From Actinomadura barringtoniae (lineage in GTDB: Bacteria; Actinomycetota; Actinomycetes; Streptosporangiales; Streptosporangiaceae): DNA of 64,000 nt. The notes below the pieces were generated by a model, which saw nothing but the letters and a program-made list of their open reading frames with translations, did not search any database and was not told the origin of the DNA. Below are positions 25,189 through 33,316 of the stretch, piece by piece. The stretch lies in NCBI RefSeq assembly GCF_017573505.1, contig NZ_JAGEOJ010000010.1, forward strand, positions 1 through 64,000, written 5' to 3'. How positions within the stretch are numbered: position 1 is the stretch's first letter; each line of letters starts with the position of its first letter. The translations under genes were made by a program, and so were the position numbers.

Positions 25189-25754
25189 CCGATCAGGCAA
25201 CCACCATGAAGGACCGCGTACCGCACGAGATCGTCGCCTCGATCCTCGCCGCGACCACCGCGTTCATCGGCGGTACGAGCCTGCACCTGCCGCCGTGGGC
25301 GATCTTCATCGGCTGGGCCGGAACGTTCCTCGCCGGTGGCCCGAGCCTCGCCACGGCCCGCCGCCTCTGGCTCGCGATGCCCATGGGCTCGACGTTCGCG
25401 CTCATCATCGTGCTGCTGGACGAGCACATCGGCACCGCGCTCGGCGACGGCCAGTTCGCCCGCAACACCGTGCTGGCCGCCATCATCCTGGTCGTCAACA
25501 CGGCCCTGATGTACACGGGCCGGACCAAGCTCTTCGCCCTCATCCCCGGCATGTTCTTCGGGTTCGCGTCGTACTTCGCGACCTTCTTCGGCGGCTTCGG
25601 CTTCGACAAGGGCAACGCCTGGGCCGCCTGGATCTCGGTCATCGCGATGAACGCGCTCGGCCCGGTCTTCGCCTACCTGTCGGTCAAGCTCGCCTTCCCC
25701 CGCCCGGTCGGCAAGCCCGCCCCGGCTCCCGCCCTGGCTCCTGAAAACGCCTGA
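25185..25754 (+). CDS. DUF1097 family membrane protein
   Basis: 189 residues with five predicted membrane helices. The first Met overlaps the stop of the amidohydrolase as ATGA and the same operon is clear. DUF1097 proteins are often encoded next to amidohydrolases and are suspected to be permeases, but none has a firm function. Here it may move the amidohydrolase substrate. Confidence 0.85.
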   Translation: MTDQATTMKDRVPHEIVASILAATTAFIGGTSLHLPPWAIFIGWAGTFLAGGPSLATARRLWLAMPMGSTFALIIVLLDEHIGTALGDGQFARNTVLAAIILVVNTALMYTGRTKLFALIPGMFFGFASYFATFFGGFGFDKGNAWAAWISVIAMNALGPVFAYLSVKLAFPRPVGKPAPAPALAPENA

Positions 25755-25903
25755 GCGGCGGTAACGCAGAAGACAGGCGATCTCGCCGATGCGCGCGGGA
25801 TGCGGCGTCCTGACAATCGCAGACGTCGATATCCCCCGGAAGTGCTCCGATCCCCCTAAAACTCCATCGGAGCGCTTCCTCCCCCGAAGGAGAGCGCATC
25901 GAC

Positions 25904-26854
25904 ATGCTGTCCCGGAACACCCCATCCGGCACGCCCGGATCCGGACGCCGCGCCATCGCGGCCGTTGCCCTCGGCCTCGCCCTGGCGGGCGCGGCCACGG
26001 GCATGGCTCCCGCCGCCAACGCCGCGCCCGCCGCAGCCCCCGCCCCCGCACATGCCGCCGCGGCCGCCGCCGACAACCCGTACGAGCGCGGGCCGGCACC
26101 GACCAAGGCGAGCATCGAGGCCGTGCGCGGCCCGTTCGCCACGAGCCAGACGACCGTGTCGGCCCTCAGCGTGAGCGGCTTCGGCGGCGGCACGATCTAC
26201 TACCCGACCGACACCAGCCAGGGAACGTTCGGCGCGATCGCGATGGCGCCCGGCTACACCGCCGACCAGACCAGCCTGGCCTGGCTCGGACCGCGCCTGG
26301 CCTCCCAGGGCTTCGTCGTGTTCATCATCGACACGCTCACCCGCCTGGACCAGCCCGACAGCCGGGCCCGCCAGCTCGACTCCGCGCTGAACTACCTGAC
26401 CGGCCAGAGCTCGGTCCGCTCCCGGCTCGACTCGTCCCGGCTCGGCGTGATGGGCCACTCGATGGGCGGCGGCGGAACGCTCGAGGAGTCGGTGAGCCGG
26501 CCCGCGCTGCAGGCGGCGATCCCGCTGACGCCGTGGGACCTCAACACCAACTTCTCCCGTGACCAGGTGCCGACGATGATCGTCGGCGGCCAGCTGGACA
26601 CGATCGCGCCGGTCGCGGTGCACTCGATCCCGTTCTACAACTCGATCCCCGCGTCGTCGGAGAAGGCCTACCTGGAACTGGCGGGGGCATCGCACTTCGC
26701 GCCCAACACCGCCAACACCACGATCGCCAAATACGCGATCTCCTGGCTGAAGCGCTACATCGACAACGACACACGCTACGACCAGTTCCTGTGCCCGCCG
26801 CCGAGCGGTGACCTGACCATCTCGCAGTACAGGAACACCTGCCCCAATTCATAA
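25904..26854 (+). CDS. Secreted cutinase, type I PET-hydrolase-like
   Basis: 316 residues: signal peptide and Ala/Pro-rich spacer (to about residue 56), then a compact alpha/beta hydrolase starting DNPYERGP, as in Thermobifida cutinase. Catalytic triad S186 (GHSMGG), D232 (LDTIAPV), H264 (GASHFAPN); oxyanion Y118 and M187; substrate-clamp W211; C297-C313 fits the conserved C-terminal disulfide. H185 and F265 are the cutinase-type residues at the two positions changed to W and S in Ideonella PETase, while D212 matches that enzyme where most actinobacterial cutinases have H. It should hydrolyse cutin-like polyesters and possibly PET. Confidence 0.93.
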   Translation: MLSRNTPSGTPGSGRRAIAAVALGLALAGAATGMAPAANAAPAAAPAPAHAAAAAADNPYERGPAPTKASIEAVRGPFATSQTTVSALSVSGFGGGTIYYPTDTSQGTFGAIAMAPGYTADQTSLAWLGPRLASQGFVVFIIDTLTRLDQPDSRARQLDSALNYLTGQSSVRSRLDSSRLGVMGHSMGGGGTLEESVSRPALQAAIPLTPWDLNTNFSRDQVPTMIVGGQLDTIAPVAVHSIPFYNSIPASSEKAYLELAGASHFAPNTANTTIAKYAISWLKRYIDNDTRYDQFLCPPPSGDLTISQYRNTCPNS

Positions 26855-26906
26855 AGGCACGAGAACCCCGATGGCGGCCGTCCGGCACGGCCGCCATCGG
26901 TCTGCC

Positions 26907-28145
26907 TCAGGCCAGCGGCAGCAGCCGTACGGCGCTCAGCGCGAGGACCAGCTCGACGAGATCGCGCGGGCGGGTGAGCGCGCAGCCGGTGAGGCGTTCG
27001 AGGCGGCGCAGCCGATTGAGGACCGTGTTGTGGTGGCAATACAACAGCGGCGCCGCGGCGGCCGCCGAGCCGTCGCACTCCAGCCAGGTGGCGAACGTGT
27101 CGAGCAGGACGTCCCGGTAGGCCGCGTCCAGCTCCAGCAGCGGCCCGAGCCGGATCCTGCCCAGCCGCCCGGCAAGCCGCGGCTCGGAGACGATCAGCGC
27201 GTCGGGCAGTCGCCGGTCGAGCAGGGCGATCTCGGGTTCGGACGAGCAGCATGTACGGATCGCGAGTTCGGCCTGGTGGCGTGCCGTACCGAGCTCCGCG
27301 AGCCCGTCCACGACCGCGCTCACTCCGGCGTGCCCGGCGACGTACGGCCGTAGCGTCTCGGTGAGGTCGTCGAGCGTGGCCGGGCCGAGCGCCACGACCG
27401 CGACGCGGGTGTCGGCGCGCAGCCGCCAGAAGAACCGCAGCCCGCCGCCCTCGCCGTCCGGCGGCTCCGGTGGTTCGGGCGGCAGCGGAACGCCGATCAC
27501 CACGACGGCATAGCGGCCGCGCACGGGCAGGCCGAGCGCCTCCGCCGCCGTCGTGAGCAGCGCGCCTTCCGTGCCGCGCCCCTCCAGCAGCGCGTCCACG
27601 ACCGCCGCCGTTCGCTCCTCGCTGCTGCGCAACAGGTCGTACTCGGTGCGGTGGTACGCGGCGGCAGCGGCGCTCGACAGCTCGTCGATGGTGTGCCAGG
27701 TGCGCGTCGCCTGCCGTACGAGAACGGGCACGTGCGCCGGGTCGTCCTCGCTGACGATGTCGACCACGGCCTCCCAGAAGACGCGGCCGGCCAGGCGGTA
27801 GGAGCGCAGCAGCTGGTCCAGCGGCTGGCCCTGCTCGGCGCGGCGGCGGCCCAGCCGTTCGGCCCACTCCAGGTCGGCGCGGCCACGGTCGGGATCGAGG
27901 ATCGTCGCGACGCCGTGCCCCAACCCGACGTGGCAGACCTGCCACAGGTCGTCGCGGAGCTCGGCCGGGCGGTCCCAGCACTCGCCGACGACGATCTCGG
28001 CCAGCAACCGGTCGGCGAGATCGGTCAGCCGGGGGGCCAGCCGCCCGACGGCCCGGCGCATGATCGCACGGCCGTCGCGGTCGGCGTGCGCGGTACCGAA
28101 CGCCACTCGTACCTCCACGCCAGGAGTGGCCGCCCATGGTGCCAT
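26907..28145 (-). CDS. PucR-family transcriptional regulator
   Basis: 412 residues from ATG 28145 (GTG 28205 is an alternative). A helical sensory region fills the N-terminal half. The C-terminus ends in the PucR helix-turn-helix with the typical LLYCHHNTVLNRLRRLERL stretch (about 365-383). Family members respond to purine, proline or aromatic effectors. It is divergent from the liv-type ABC operon, whose expression it may control; the 175-bp gap contains TAGA-N7-TCTA at 28242 but no strong dyad. Confidence 0.88.
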   Translation of the reverse strand: MAPWAATPGVEVRVAFGTAHADRDGRAIMRRAVGRLAPRLTDLADRLLAEIVVGECWDRPAELRDDLWQVCHVGLGHGVATILDPDRGRADLEWAERLGRRRAEQGQPLDQLLRSYRLAGRVFWEAVVDIVSEDDPAHVPVLVRQATRTWHTIDELSSAAAAAYHRTEYDLLRSSEERTAAVVDALLEGRGTEGALLTTAAEALGLPVRGRYAVVVIGVPLPPEPPEPPDGEGGGLRFFWRLRADTRVAVVALGPATLDDLTETLRPYVAGHAGVSAVVDGLAELGTARHQAELAIRTCCSSEPEIALLDRRLPDALIVSEPRLAGRLGRIRLGPLLELDAAYRDVLLDTFATWLECDGSAAAAAPLLYCHHNTVLNRLRRLERLTGCALTRPRDLVELVLALSAVRLLPLA

Positions 28146-28320
28146 CGCGCCCGGACGCTGACCAGACCGCGAGGGCCCGTACCGCCCCGGACTGTGACGG
28201 CTCACAACGCCGGGCGTCGCGGATTGCGGCCGGTCCCCGAATTAGAACGGCGCTCTAGACCCGGTCGGGGCCGCGTGCTGATGTATGCCGACCGTCCCGC
28301 CCACCCCCCGAGGAGACACG

Positions 28321-29139
28321 GTGAATCCAGGCCCACCCGGCACACCGGACGGCGCGCCGCCCGACGCGCTGACGGTCACCGAGCTGACGGTCGCCTACGG
28401 CCCGGTGCGCGCGCTGCGCGCGGTGTCGCTGCGGGTGCCGGCGGGCGGGGCGGTCGCCGTCCTCGGCGCGAACGGCGCGGGCAAGTCGACGCTGCTGCGG
28501 GCCATCTCGGGCGTGCTCCCGTTCCACGGCGGCGAGATCCGCGGCGGCCGGATCGAGGCGGACGGGCGCGACCTGCGCGGCCGCCGCGCCGACGCGATCG
28601 TGGCTGACGGGATCGTCCAGGTGCCCGAGGGACGGCAGATCTTCGCCCGCATGACCGTCGCCGAGAACCTCCGCGCGGGCGCCCTCACCGCGTCCCGCCG
28701 CGGCGTCGCGGAGACCTACGACCTGGTCATGCGGCTGTTCCCCGTACTGGCCGAACGGCAGCGGCAGCGCGCCGGCCTCCTGTCGGGCGGCGAGCAGCAG
28801 ATGCTCGCGATCGGCCGCGCGCTGATGGCCCGCCCGCGCCTGCTCCTGCTGGACGAACCGTCGCTGGGCCTGGCCCCGATCGTCATCGACCGCATCGCTG
28901 ACACGATCCGCGACATCCGGCGCCAGGACATCGCGATCCTGCTGATCGAGCAGAACGCCGCGCTCGCCCTCGACCTGGCCTCGCACGCCTACGTCCTGGA
29001 GGTCGGCCGGGTCGCGCTGTCCGGCCCGGCGGCCGAGCTCGCCGCGACCGACGAGGTGCGGCGCCGCTACCTCGGCGACAACGGCGAGATCGACGACGTG
29101 CGGGCCGCCACCCGCCCCCTCGCGAGGTGGGCCGGATGA
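28321..29139 (+). CDS. livF: Branched-chain amino acid-type ABC transporter ATPase (LivF-like)
   Basis: 272 residues from GTG 28321, chosen for the GAGGAG site 5 bp before it. Walker A GANGAGKST, Q-loop region, signature LSGGEQQ and Walker B LLLLDEPSLGLAP are intact, and the LivF-type segment VPEGRQIFARMTVAENL is present. First gene of a five-gene HAAT-family importer. Substrate could be Leu/Ile/Val, an amide or urea; the sequence does not decide this. Confidence 0.92.
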   Translation: MNPGPPGTPDGAPPDALTVTELTVAYGPVRALRAVSLRVPAGGAVAVLGANGAGKSTLLRAISGVLPFHGGEIRGGRIEADGRDLRGRRADAIVADGIVQVPEGRQIFARMTVAENLRAGALTASRRGVAETYDLVMRLFPVLAERQRQRAGLLSGGEQQMLAIGRALMARPRLLLLDEPSLGLAPIVIDRIADTIRDIRRQDIAILLIEQNAALALDLASHAYVLEVGRVALSGPAAELAATDEVRRRYLGDNGEIDDVRAATRPLARWAG

Positions 29140-29993
29140 CCGACTCACACAAGCCGACCGACGCACACAAGCCGACCGACGCACACAAGCCGACCGACGC
29201 ACACAAGCCGACCGAGGCGCCTGAACTGACCATCCGCGATCTCACCGTGCGCTTCGCCGGGGTGACGGCGCTGGACGGGGTGGGCTTCACGGTCCGGCCC
29301 GGCACCGTGCACGCCCTCGTCGGCCCGAACGGCGCGGGCAAGTCCACCTGCTTCAACGTGCTGTCGGGCGTGGTCCGCGCCTCGGACGGCTCGGTGCGGC
29401 TCGGACGGCGCGAGCTGACCGGGCTGCCACCGCACCGGATCGCCGCGCTCGGCGTGGCCCGCACGTTCCAGAACCTCGCGCTCTCGCCGCGCCTGGACGT
29501 CGCCGACAACCTGATGCTCGGCCGCCACCGCCTGACCCGTACCGGCATCGCCGCGGCGGGGCTCAGGCTGCCGAGCGCCCGCCAGGAGGAGGCGCGGCAC
29601 CGCGCCCGCGTCCGGGAGATCGCCGAGTTCGTCGGCATCGCCGATCACCTCGCCACACCCTGCGGCCTGCTCCCGTACGGCGTGCGCAAGCGGGTCGAGC
29701 TGGCCCGCGCGCTGTGCCTGGAGCCGCGCGTGCTGCTGCTGGACGAGCCCGCCGCCGGCATGAACGGCACCGAACGGCACGCGCTCACCGGGACGCTGCG
29801 CGCCGCGCGGACCTCGCTCGGCCTGTCGATCCTGCTGGTCGAGCACGACATGGGCCTGGTCGGGCGGATCGCCGACGAGGTGACCGTGCTCGACTTCGGC
29901 CGCCGCATCGCGACCGGCACGCCCGCGCAGATCCGCCGCGACCCCGCGGTCGTGCGCGCCTACCTCGGCGTTTCGGAACGGAGGGCGGGATGA
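29136..29993 (+). CDS. livG: Branched-chain amino acid-type ABC transporter ATPase (LivG-like)
   Basis: 285 residues, ATGA-coupled to livF. Walker A GPNGAGKST, LivG-typical ARTFQNLALSPRLDVADNL, LPYGVRKRVELARAL in place of the usual LSYGxQ signature, Walker B LLLDEPAAGMN. The first 27 residues are four copies of the hexapeptide DAHKPT (first copy DSHKPT), encoded by an 18-bp repeat. This is not part of the ATPase fold and is absent from standard LivG. Confidence 0.92.
   Translation: MTDSHKPTDAHKPTDAHKPTDAHKPTEAPELTIRDLTVRFAGVTALDGVGFTVRPGTVHALVGPNGAGKSTCFNVLSGVVRASDGSVRLGRRELTGLPPHRIAALGVARTFQNLALSPRLDVADNLMLGRHRLTRTGIAAAGLRLPSARQEEARHRARVREIAEFVGIADHLATPCGLLPYGVRKRVELARALCLEPRVLLLDEPAAGMNGTERHALTGTLRAARTSLGLSILLVEHDMGLVGRIADEVTVLDFGRRIATGTPAQIRRDPAVVRAYLGVSERRAG
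29141..29216. repeat. In-frame 18-bp repeat in the LivG N-terminus
   Basis: Four near-identical 18-bp units GCACACAAGCCGACCGAC. Length is exactly six codons, so copy-number change would not disturb the frame. Confidence 0.9.
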
Positions 29994-30889
29994 CCGGTCT
30001 TCTGGAGGTGCTCGTCAACGGGCTGTCCAGCGGCGCGGTGTACGCGCTGGTCGCGCTCGGGTTCGTCGTCGTTCACAAGGCGACCGAGGTCATCAACTTC
30101 GCGCAGCCGTCGCTGCTGCTGGCGGGCGGGCTGCTGATCGCCGAGCTGCACGACGACATCGGCTTCTGGCCGGCCGTCCTCGCCGGGATCGCGGCCACCG
30201 CGGCGCTCGGCGCGGCGATCGAGTTCCTCGTGCTGCGCAGGCTGCGGCCCGGCGCGCTCGGCGGGAACGCCACGCTCAGCATCGTCACGATCGGCGTCGA
30301 CATCGTCCTCACGGTCGAGCTGACCCGCCGCATCGGGACGCGCGTGCTGCCGCTCGGCGACCCGTGGGGCGACAAGGTCGTGCGGCTGGGCGGCGTGACG
30401 ATCGCGCAGACCCGGATCGCGGCGCTGGCCGTGGCGGTGCTGGCGATCGCCGCGTTCCTGTTGGCGTTCAAGTTCACCTCGTGGGGCGTGGCGATGCGCG
30501 CCGCCGCCGAACGCCGCGAGACCGCCGCGCTGATGGGCGTGCGCCTCGGCCGGGTCTCGGCGGGCGCGTGGGCGGTGGCCGGGGCGTTCGCCGCGCTGGC
30601 CGCGCTCTTCCTGTGCGTGTTCCCGACGCCGGGCCTGGACCGTACGACCTCCTACGCCGCGCTCAAGGCGCTGCCCGCGGCGGTCATCGGCGGCGTCGAC
30701 TCCACCACCGGCGCGCTGGTCGGCGGCCTGGTCATCGGGATCACCGAGTCCGCGGTCATCGGCTACCAGACCGACTTCGCGTTGCTCGGCGGCGGCTTCG
30801 CGCAGGTCGCGCCGTACCTGCTGATGACGATCGTGCTGCTGGTCCGCCCGGCAGGCCTCTTCGGAACGAGGGAGGCCGCCCGTGTCTGA
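29990..30889 (+). CDS. livH: Branched-chain amino acid-type ABC permease (LivH-like)
   Basis: 299 residues with about eight transmembrane helices and the LivH signatures NGLSSGAVYALVALGF at the N-terminus and AAAERRETAALMGV in the cytoplasmic loop that contacts the ATPases. ATGA overlap with livG. One half of the membrane pore. Confidence 0.92.
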   Translation: MTGLLEVLVNGLSSGAVYALVALGFVVVHKATEVINFAQPSLLLAGGLLIAELHDDIGFWPAVLAGIAATAALGAAIEFLVLRRLRPGALGGNATLSIVTIGVDIVLTVELTRRIGTRVLPLGDPWGDKVVRLGGVTIAQTRIAALAVAVLAIAAFLLAFKFTSWGVAMRAAAERRETAALMGVRLGRVSAGAWAVAGAFAALAALFLCVFPTPGLDRTTSYAALKALPAAVIGGVDSTTGALVGGLVIGITESAVIGYQTDFALLGGGFAQVAPYLLMTIVLLVRPAGLFGTREAARV

Positions 30890-32033
30890 GCTGCCGAGGC
30901 GTGCCGGCTGGGGCCTGGGCATCGCCGTACTGCTGATCCTGCCGTTCTACGCCGGCGCGTTCTGGCTGCAGGCGGGCCTGTTCGCGATGACCGCCGCGAT
31001 CGGCGCGATCGGCCTGAACGTGCTGACCGGCTCGGCAGGCCAGCTTTCGCTTGCGCACGCGTTCTTCCTGGCCCTCGGCGCGTACGGCTACACGTGGCTG
31101 TCCGCCGAGCCCTCGGAGTCGGCGGGCCTGCACCTGTCGGGGCTCGGCCTGCCGACCGCGTTCGCCGCCATCGGCGCGGTCGCACTCGCCGGGCTCATGG
31201 GCGGCGCGTGCGCCCCGATCGCCGGGCGGCTGAAGGGCACCTCGCTCGGCATCGCCACGCTCGCGCTCGTCTTCGTCGGCCAGCACCTGCTCTACCGCGC
31301 CGAGCCGGTCACGGGCGGGGTGAACGGCCGGGCCGTGCCGCCGCTCGACCTGCTCGGTTTCCGCTTCACCGACACCCCCGACCCGCTGCTGGTGTTCGGC
31401 GTCCCGTTCGGCGGCCTGGAACGCCTCTGGTACCTGAGCCTGGCGCTGGTCGCGGTCGCGGCGTGGTTCGCGCGGGGCGTGCTGAACGGCAGGCCGGGCC
31501 GCGCGCTCAACACCGTCCGCGACAACGAGATCGCGGCCGGCGCCCTCGGCGTGCCGGTCGCCCGCTACCGGGCCGCGGCTTTCGCGCTGTCCTCGATGTA
31601 CGCGGGGCTCGCGGGCGTGCTGCTCGCGCTGGTCTTCCAGCGGACCGTGCCGGACTACTTCGGCCTCGCCCTGTCCCTGGACTACCTCGCGATGATCGTC
31701 ATCGGCGGGCTCGGCACGGTCGGCGGCGCCGTCGCCGGTGCCGCGTTCGTGTCGCTGCTGCCCGCTCTGCTCACCCGGTTCGGCGACGCGCTCCCGATGG
31801 TCGCCGAGCCGGGCGGCGACGGCGGTGGACTCGCCCCCGCCGAGGCCGCCCGCCTGATCTACGGCGTCGCGTTCGTCGCCGTCCTGCTCTTCGCTCCCGG
31901 GGGCCTGCACGGCCTCGCCACCCGCCGCCACCGCGCGTCCCGCGGACGCCCGCACGACCGGCCCGCCACCCCTGACCCGAGCCACGACCGGACGAACCCG
32001 AACCGACCCGAATCCGAGGAGCAGCCCGCATGA
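30882..32033 (+). CDS. livM: Branched-chain amino acid-type ABC permease (LivM-like)
   Basis: 383 residues from GTG 30882, overlapping livH by 8 bp. Membrane helices throughout, with LivM motifs GLNVLTGSAGQLSLAHAFF near 45 and VRDNEIAAGALGV in the coupling loop. The C-terminal ~40 residues are hydrophilic and Pro/Arg/Asp rich, longer than usual. It pairs with LivH to form the channel. Confidence 0.92.
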   Translation: MSELPRRAGWGLGIAVLLILPFYAGAFWLQAGLFAMTAAIGAIGLNVLTGSAGQLSLAHAFFLALGAYGYTWLSAEPSESAGLHLSGLGLPTAFAAIGAVALAGLMGGACAPIAGRLKGTSLGIATLALVFVGQHLLYRAEPVTGGVNGRAVPPLDLLGFRFTDTPDPLLVFGVPFGGLERLWYLSLALVAVAAWFARGVLNGRPGRALNTVRDNEIAAGALGVPVARYRAAAFALSSMYAGLAGVLLALVFQRTVPDYFGLALSLDYLAMIVIGGLGTVGGAVAGAAFVSLLPALLTRFGDALPMVAEPGGDGGGLAPAEAARLIYGVAFVAVLLFAPGGLHGLATRRHRASRGRPHDRPATPDPSHDRTNPNRPESEEQPA

Positions 32034-33313
32034 GCCCCACACAGGTCCCGATCAGACGCGGTCCACTCAAGCGAGCGGCAGCCGCCGCGGTCATGGTGGT
32101 CCTCGCAGCCTCGGCCGCCGGATGCAGCGGCAAGGCGTCCGGCGGCTCGTCCTCGGGCGGCATCAAGACCGGTCCCGGCGTGACCAAGGACAAGATCACG
32201 CTCGCCGCGCTGACCGACCTCACCGGCCCGTACGCCGTGTTGGGCAAGAGCGTCACCCAGGCGCAGAAGCTCTACTACGACCAGCTCAACAACGCGGGCG
32301 GCGTCTGCGGCCGCAAGATCGACCTGGTCGTCCGCGACCACGGCTACGACGTGCAGAAGGCGCTGGCCGCCTACAGCGAGCTGGCACCGAGGTCGGCGGC
32401 GATCCCGCAGGTCATCGGGTCGCCGATCACGATGGCGCTGCGTCCACGGCTGGAGAACGACCACCTGCTGACGCTGCCGCAGGCCTGGGCGCACACCCTG
32501 CTTGGCAGCAAGTACGTGCAGGTCACCGGCACCACCTACGACGTGGACATGGTGAACGCCGTCGCGTTCCTCACCAAGGCCAAGGGGATCAAGTCCGGCG
32601 ACAAGATCGGGCACCTGCGGCTGGAGGGCGACTACGGCCAGAGCGCGCTCGCCGGCGTCCGGTACGCGGCGGGCAAGGCCGGGCTGACCGTGGTCGAGCA
32701 GCAGGTGAAGGCGACCGACGCCGACATGACGGCGCAGGCGGGCGCGTTCAAGAAGGCCGGGGTGAAGGCGATCCTGGTCAGCGTCTCGCCCAAGCAGGCC
32801 GCCTCGCTCGTCGGGGTGAGCGCCGCGATGGGGCTGAACGTGCCGTTCGCCGCGAGCAACTCGGCGTTCGCGCAGCAGCTGCTGGCGACGCCGGTCGGCC
32901 CGATCATGCAGAAGAACTACTACGTGGTGACGGCCGCGGCGCCGTTCAGCGCCGACATCAAGGGGCTGAAGAAGCTCGCGGGCGAGTACCAGATGGCCTA
33001 CAAGGGGCAGCCGCTCGACAGCGCCGTCCTGTCCGGTTACACGACCGCGGCGGTCGTCGGCGAGGCACTGAAGAAGGCCTGCGCGAACAAGGACCTCACC
33101 CGGGACGGCATCGTCGCCGCGCACCGTTCGACGCGCTCGTTCGACCTCGGGCTCGGCGGCGCGCCGGAGGACTTCAGCCAGTGGACCGCCCCGGCCGGCC
33201 GCGCCAGCTACATCACCCGGCCCGACAAGACCGCCCTCGGGGGAACGGTCATGGTCGAGCAGGCCACCGAGTCCGATCTGGCCAAGGGGTACAGCGCGCC
33301 AAGCGGAGGCTGA
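32030..33313 (+). CDS. ABC transporter substrate-binding lipoprotein (Peripla_BP_6)
   Basis: 427 residues with a lipoprotein signal ending AASAAGC (lipidated C32) and a Leu/Ile/Val-binding-protein-type domain (ITLAALTDLTGPYAVLG near 54). ATGA-coupled to livM, so it belongs to this importer. The ligand pocket cannot be read reliably; urea/amide-type and aromatic ligands are as likely as amino acids for this subgroup. Confidence 0.9.
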   Translation: MSPTQVPIRRGPLKRAAAAAVMVVLAASAAGCSGKASGGSSSGGIKTGPGVTKDKITLAALTDLTGPYAVLGKSVTQAQKLYYDQLNNAGGVCGRKIDLVVRDHGYDVQKALAAYSELAPRSAAIPQVIGSPITMALRPRLENDHLLTLPQAWAHTLLGSKYVQVTGTTYDVDMVNAVAFLTKAKGIKSGDKIGHLRLEGDYGQSALAGVRYAAGKAGLTVVEQQVKATDADMTAQAGAFKKAGVKAILVSVSPKQAASLVGVSAAMGLNVPFAASNSAFAQQLLATPVGPIMQKNYYVVTAAAPFSADIKGLKKLAGEYQMAYKGQPLDSAVLSGYTTAAVVGEALKKACANKDLTRDGIVAAHRSTRSFDLGLGGAPEDFSQWTAPAGRASYITRPDKTALGGTVMVEQATESDLAKGYSAPSGG

Positions 33314-33316
33314 CCC

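Noticed and set aside
21145..25200. A 1351-codon open frame on the minus strand
   Set aside because: Only its last part (21145-22209) matches a family (acetamidase). The rest is antisense to GntR, TauE and the amidohydrolase and has no domain logic; long antisense frames are expected at 70% GC.
28242..28256. TAGA-N7-TCTA as operator of the liv-type operon
   Set aside because: Only four base pairs are symmetric, too weak to assert a binding site.
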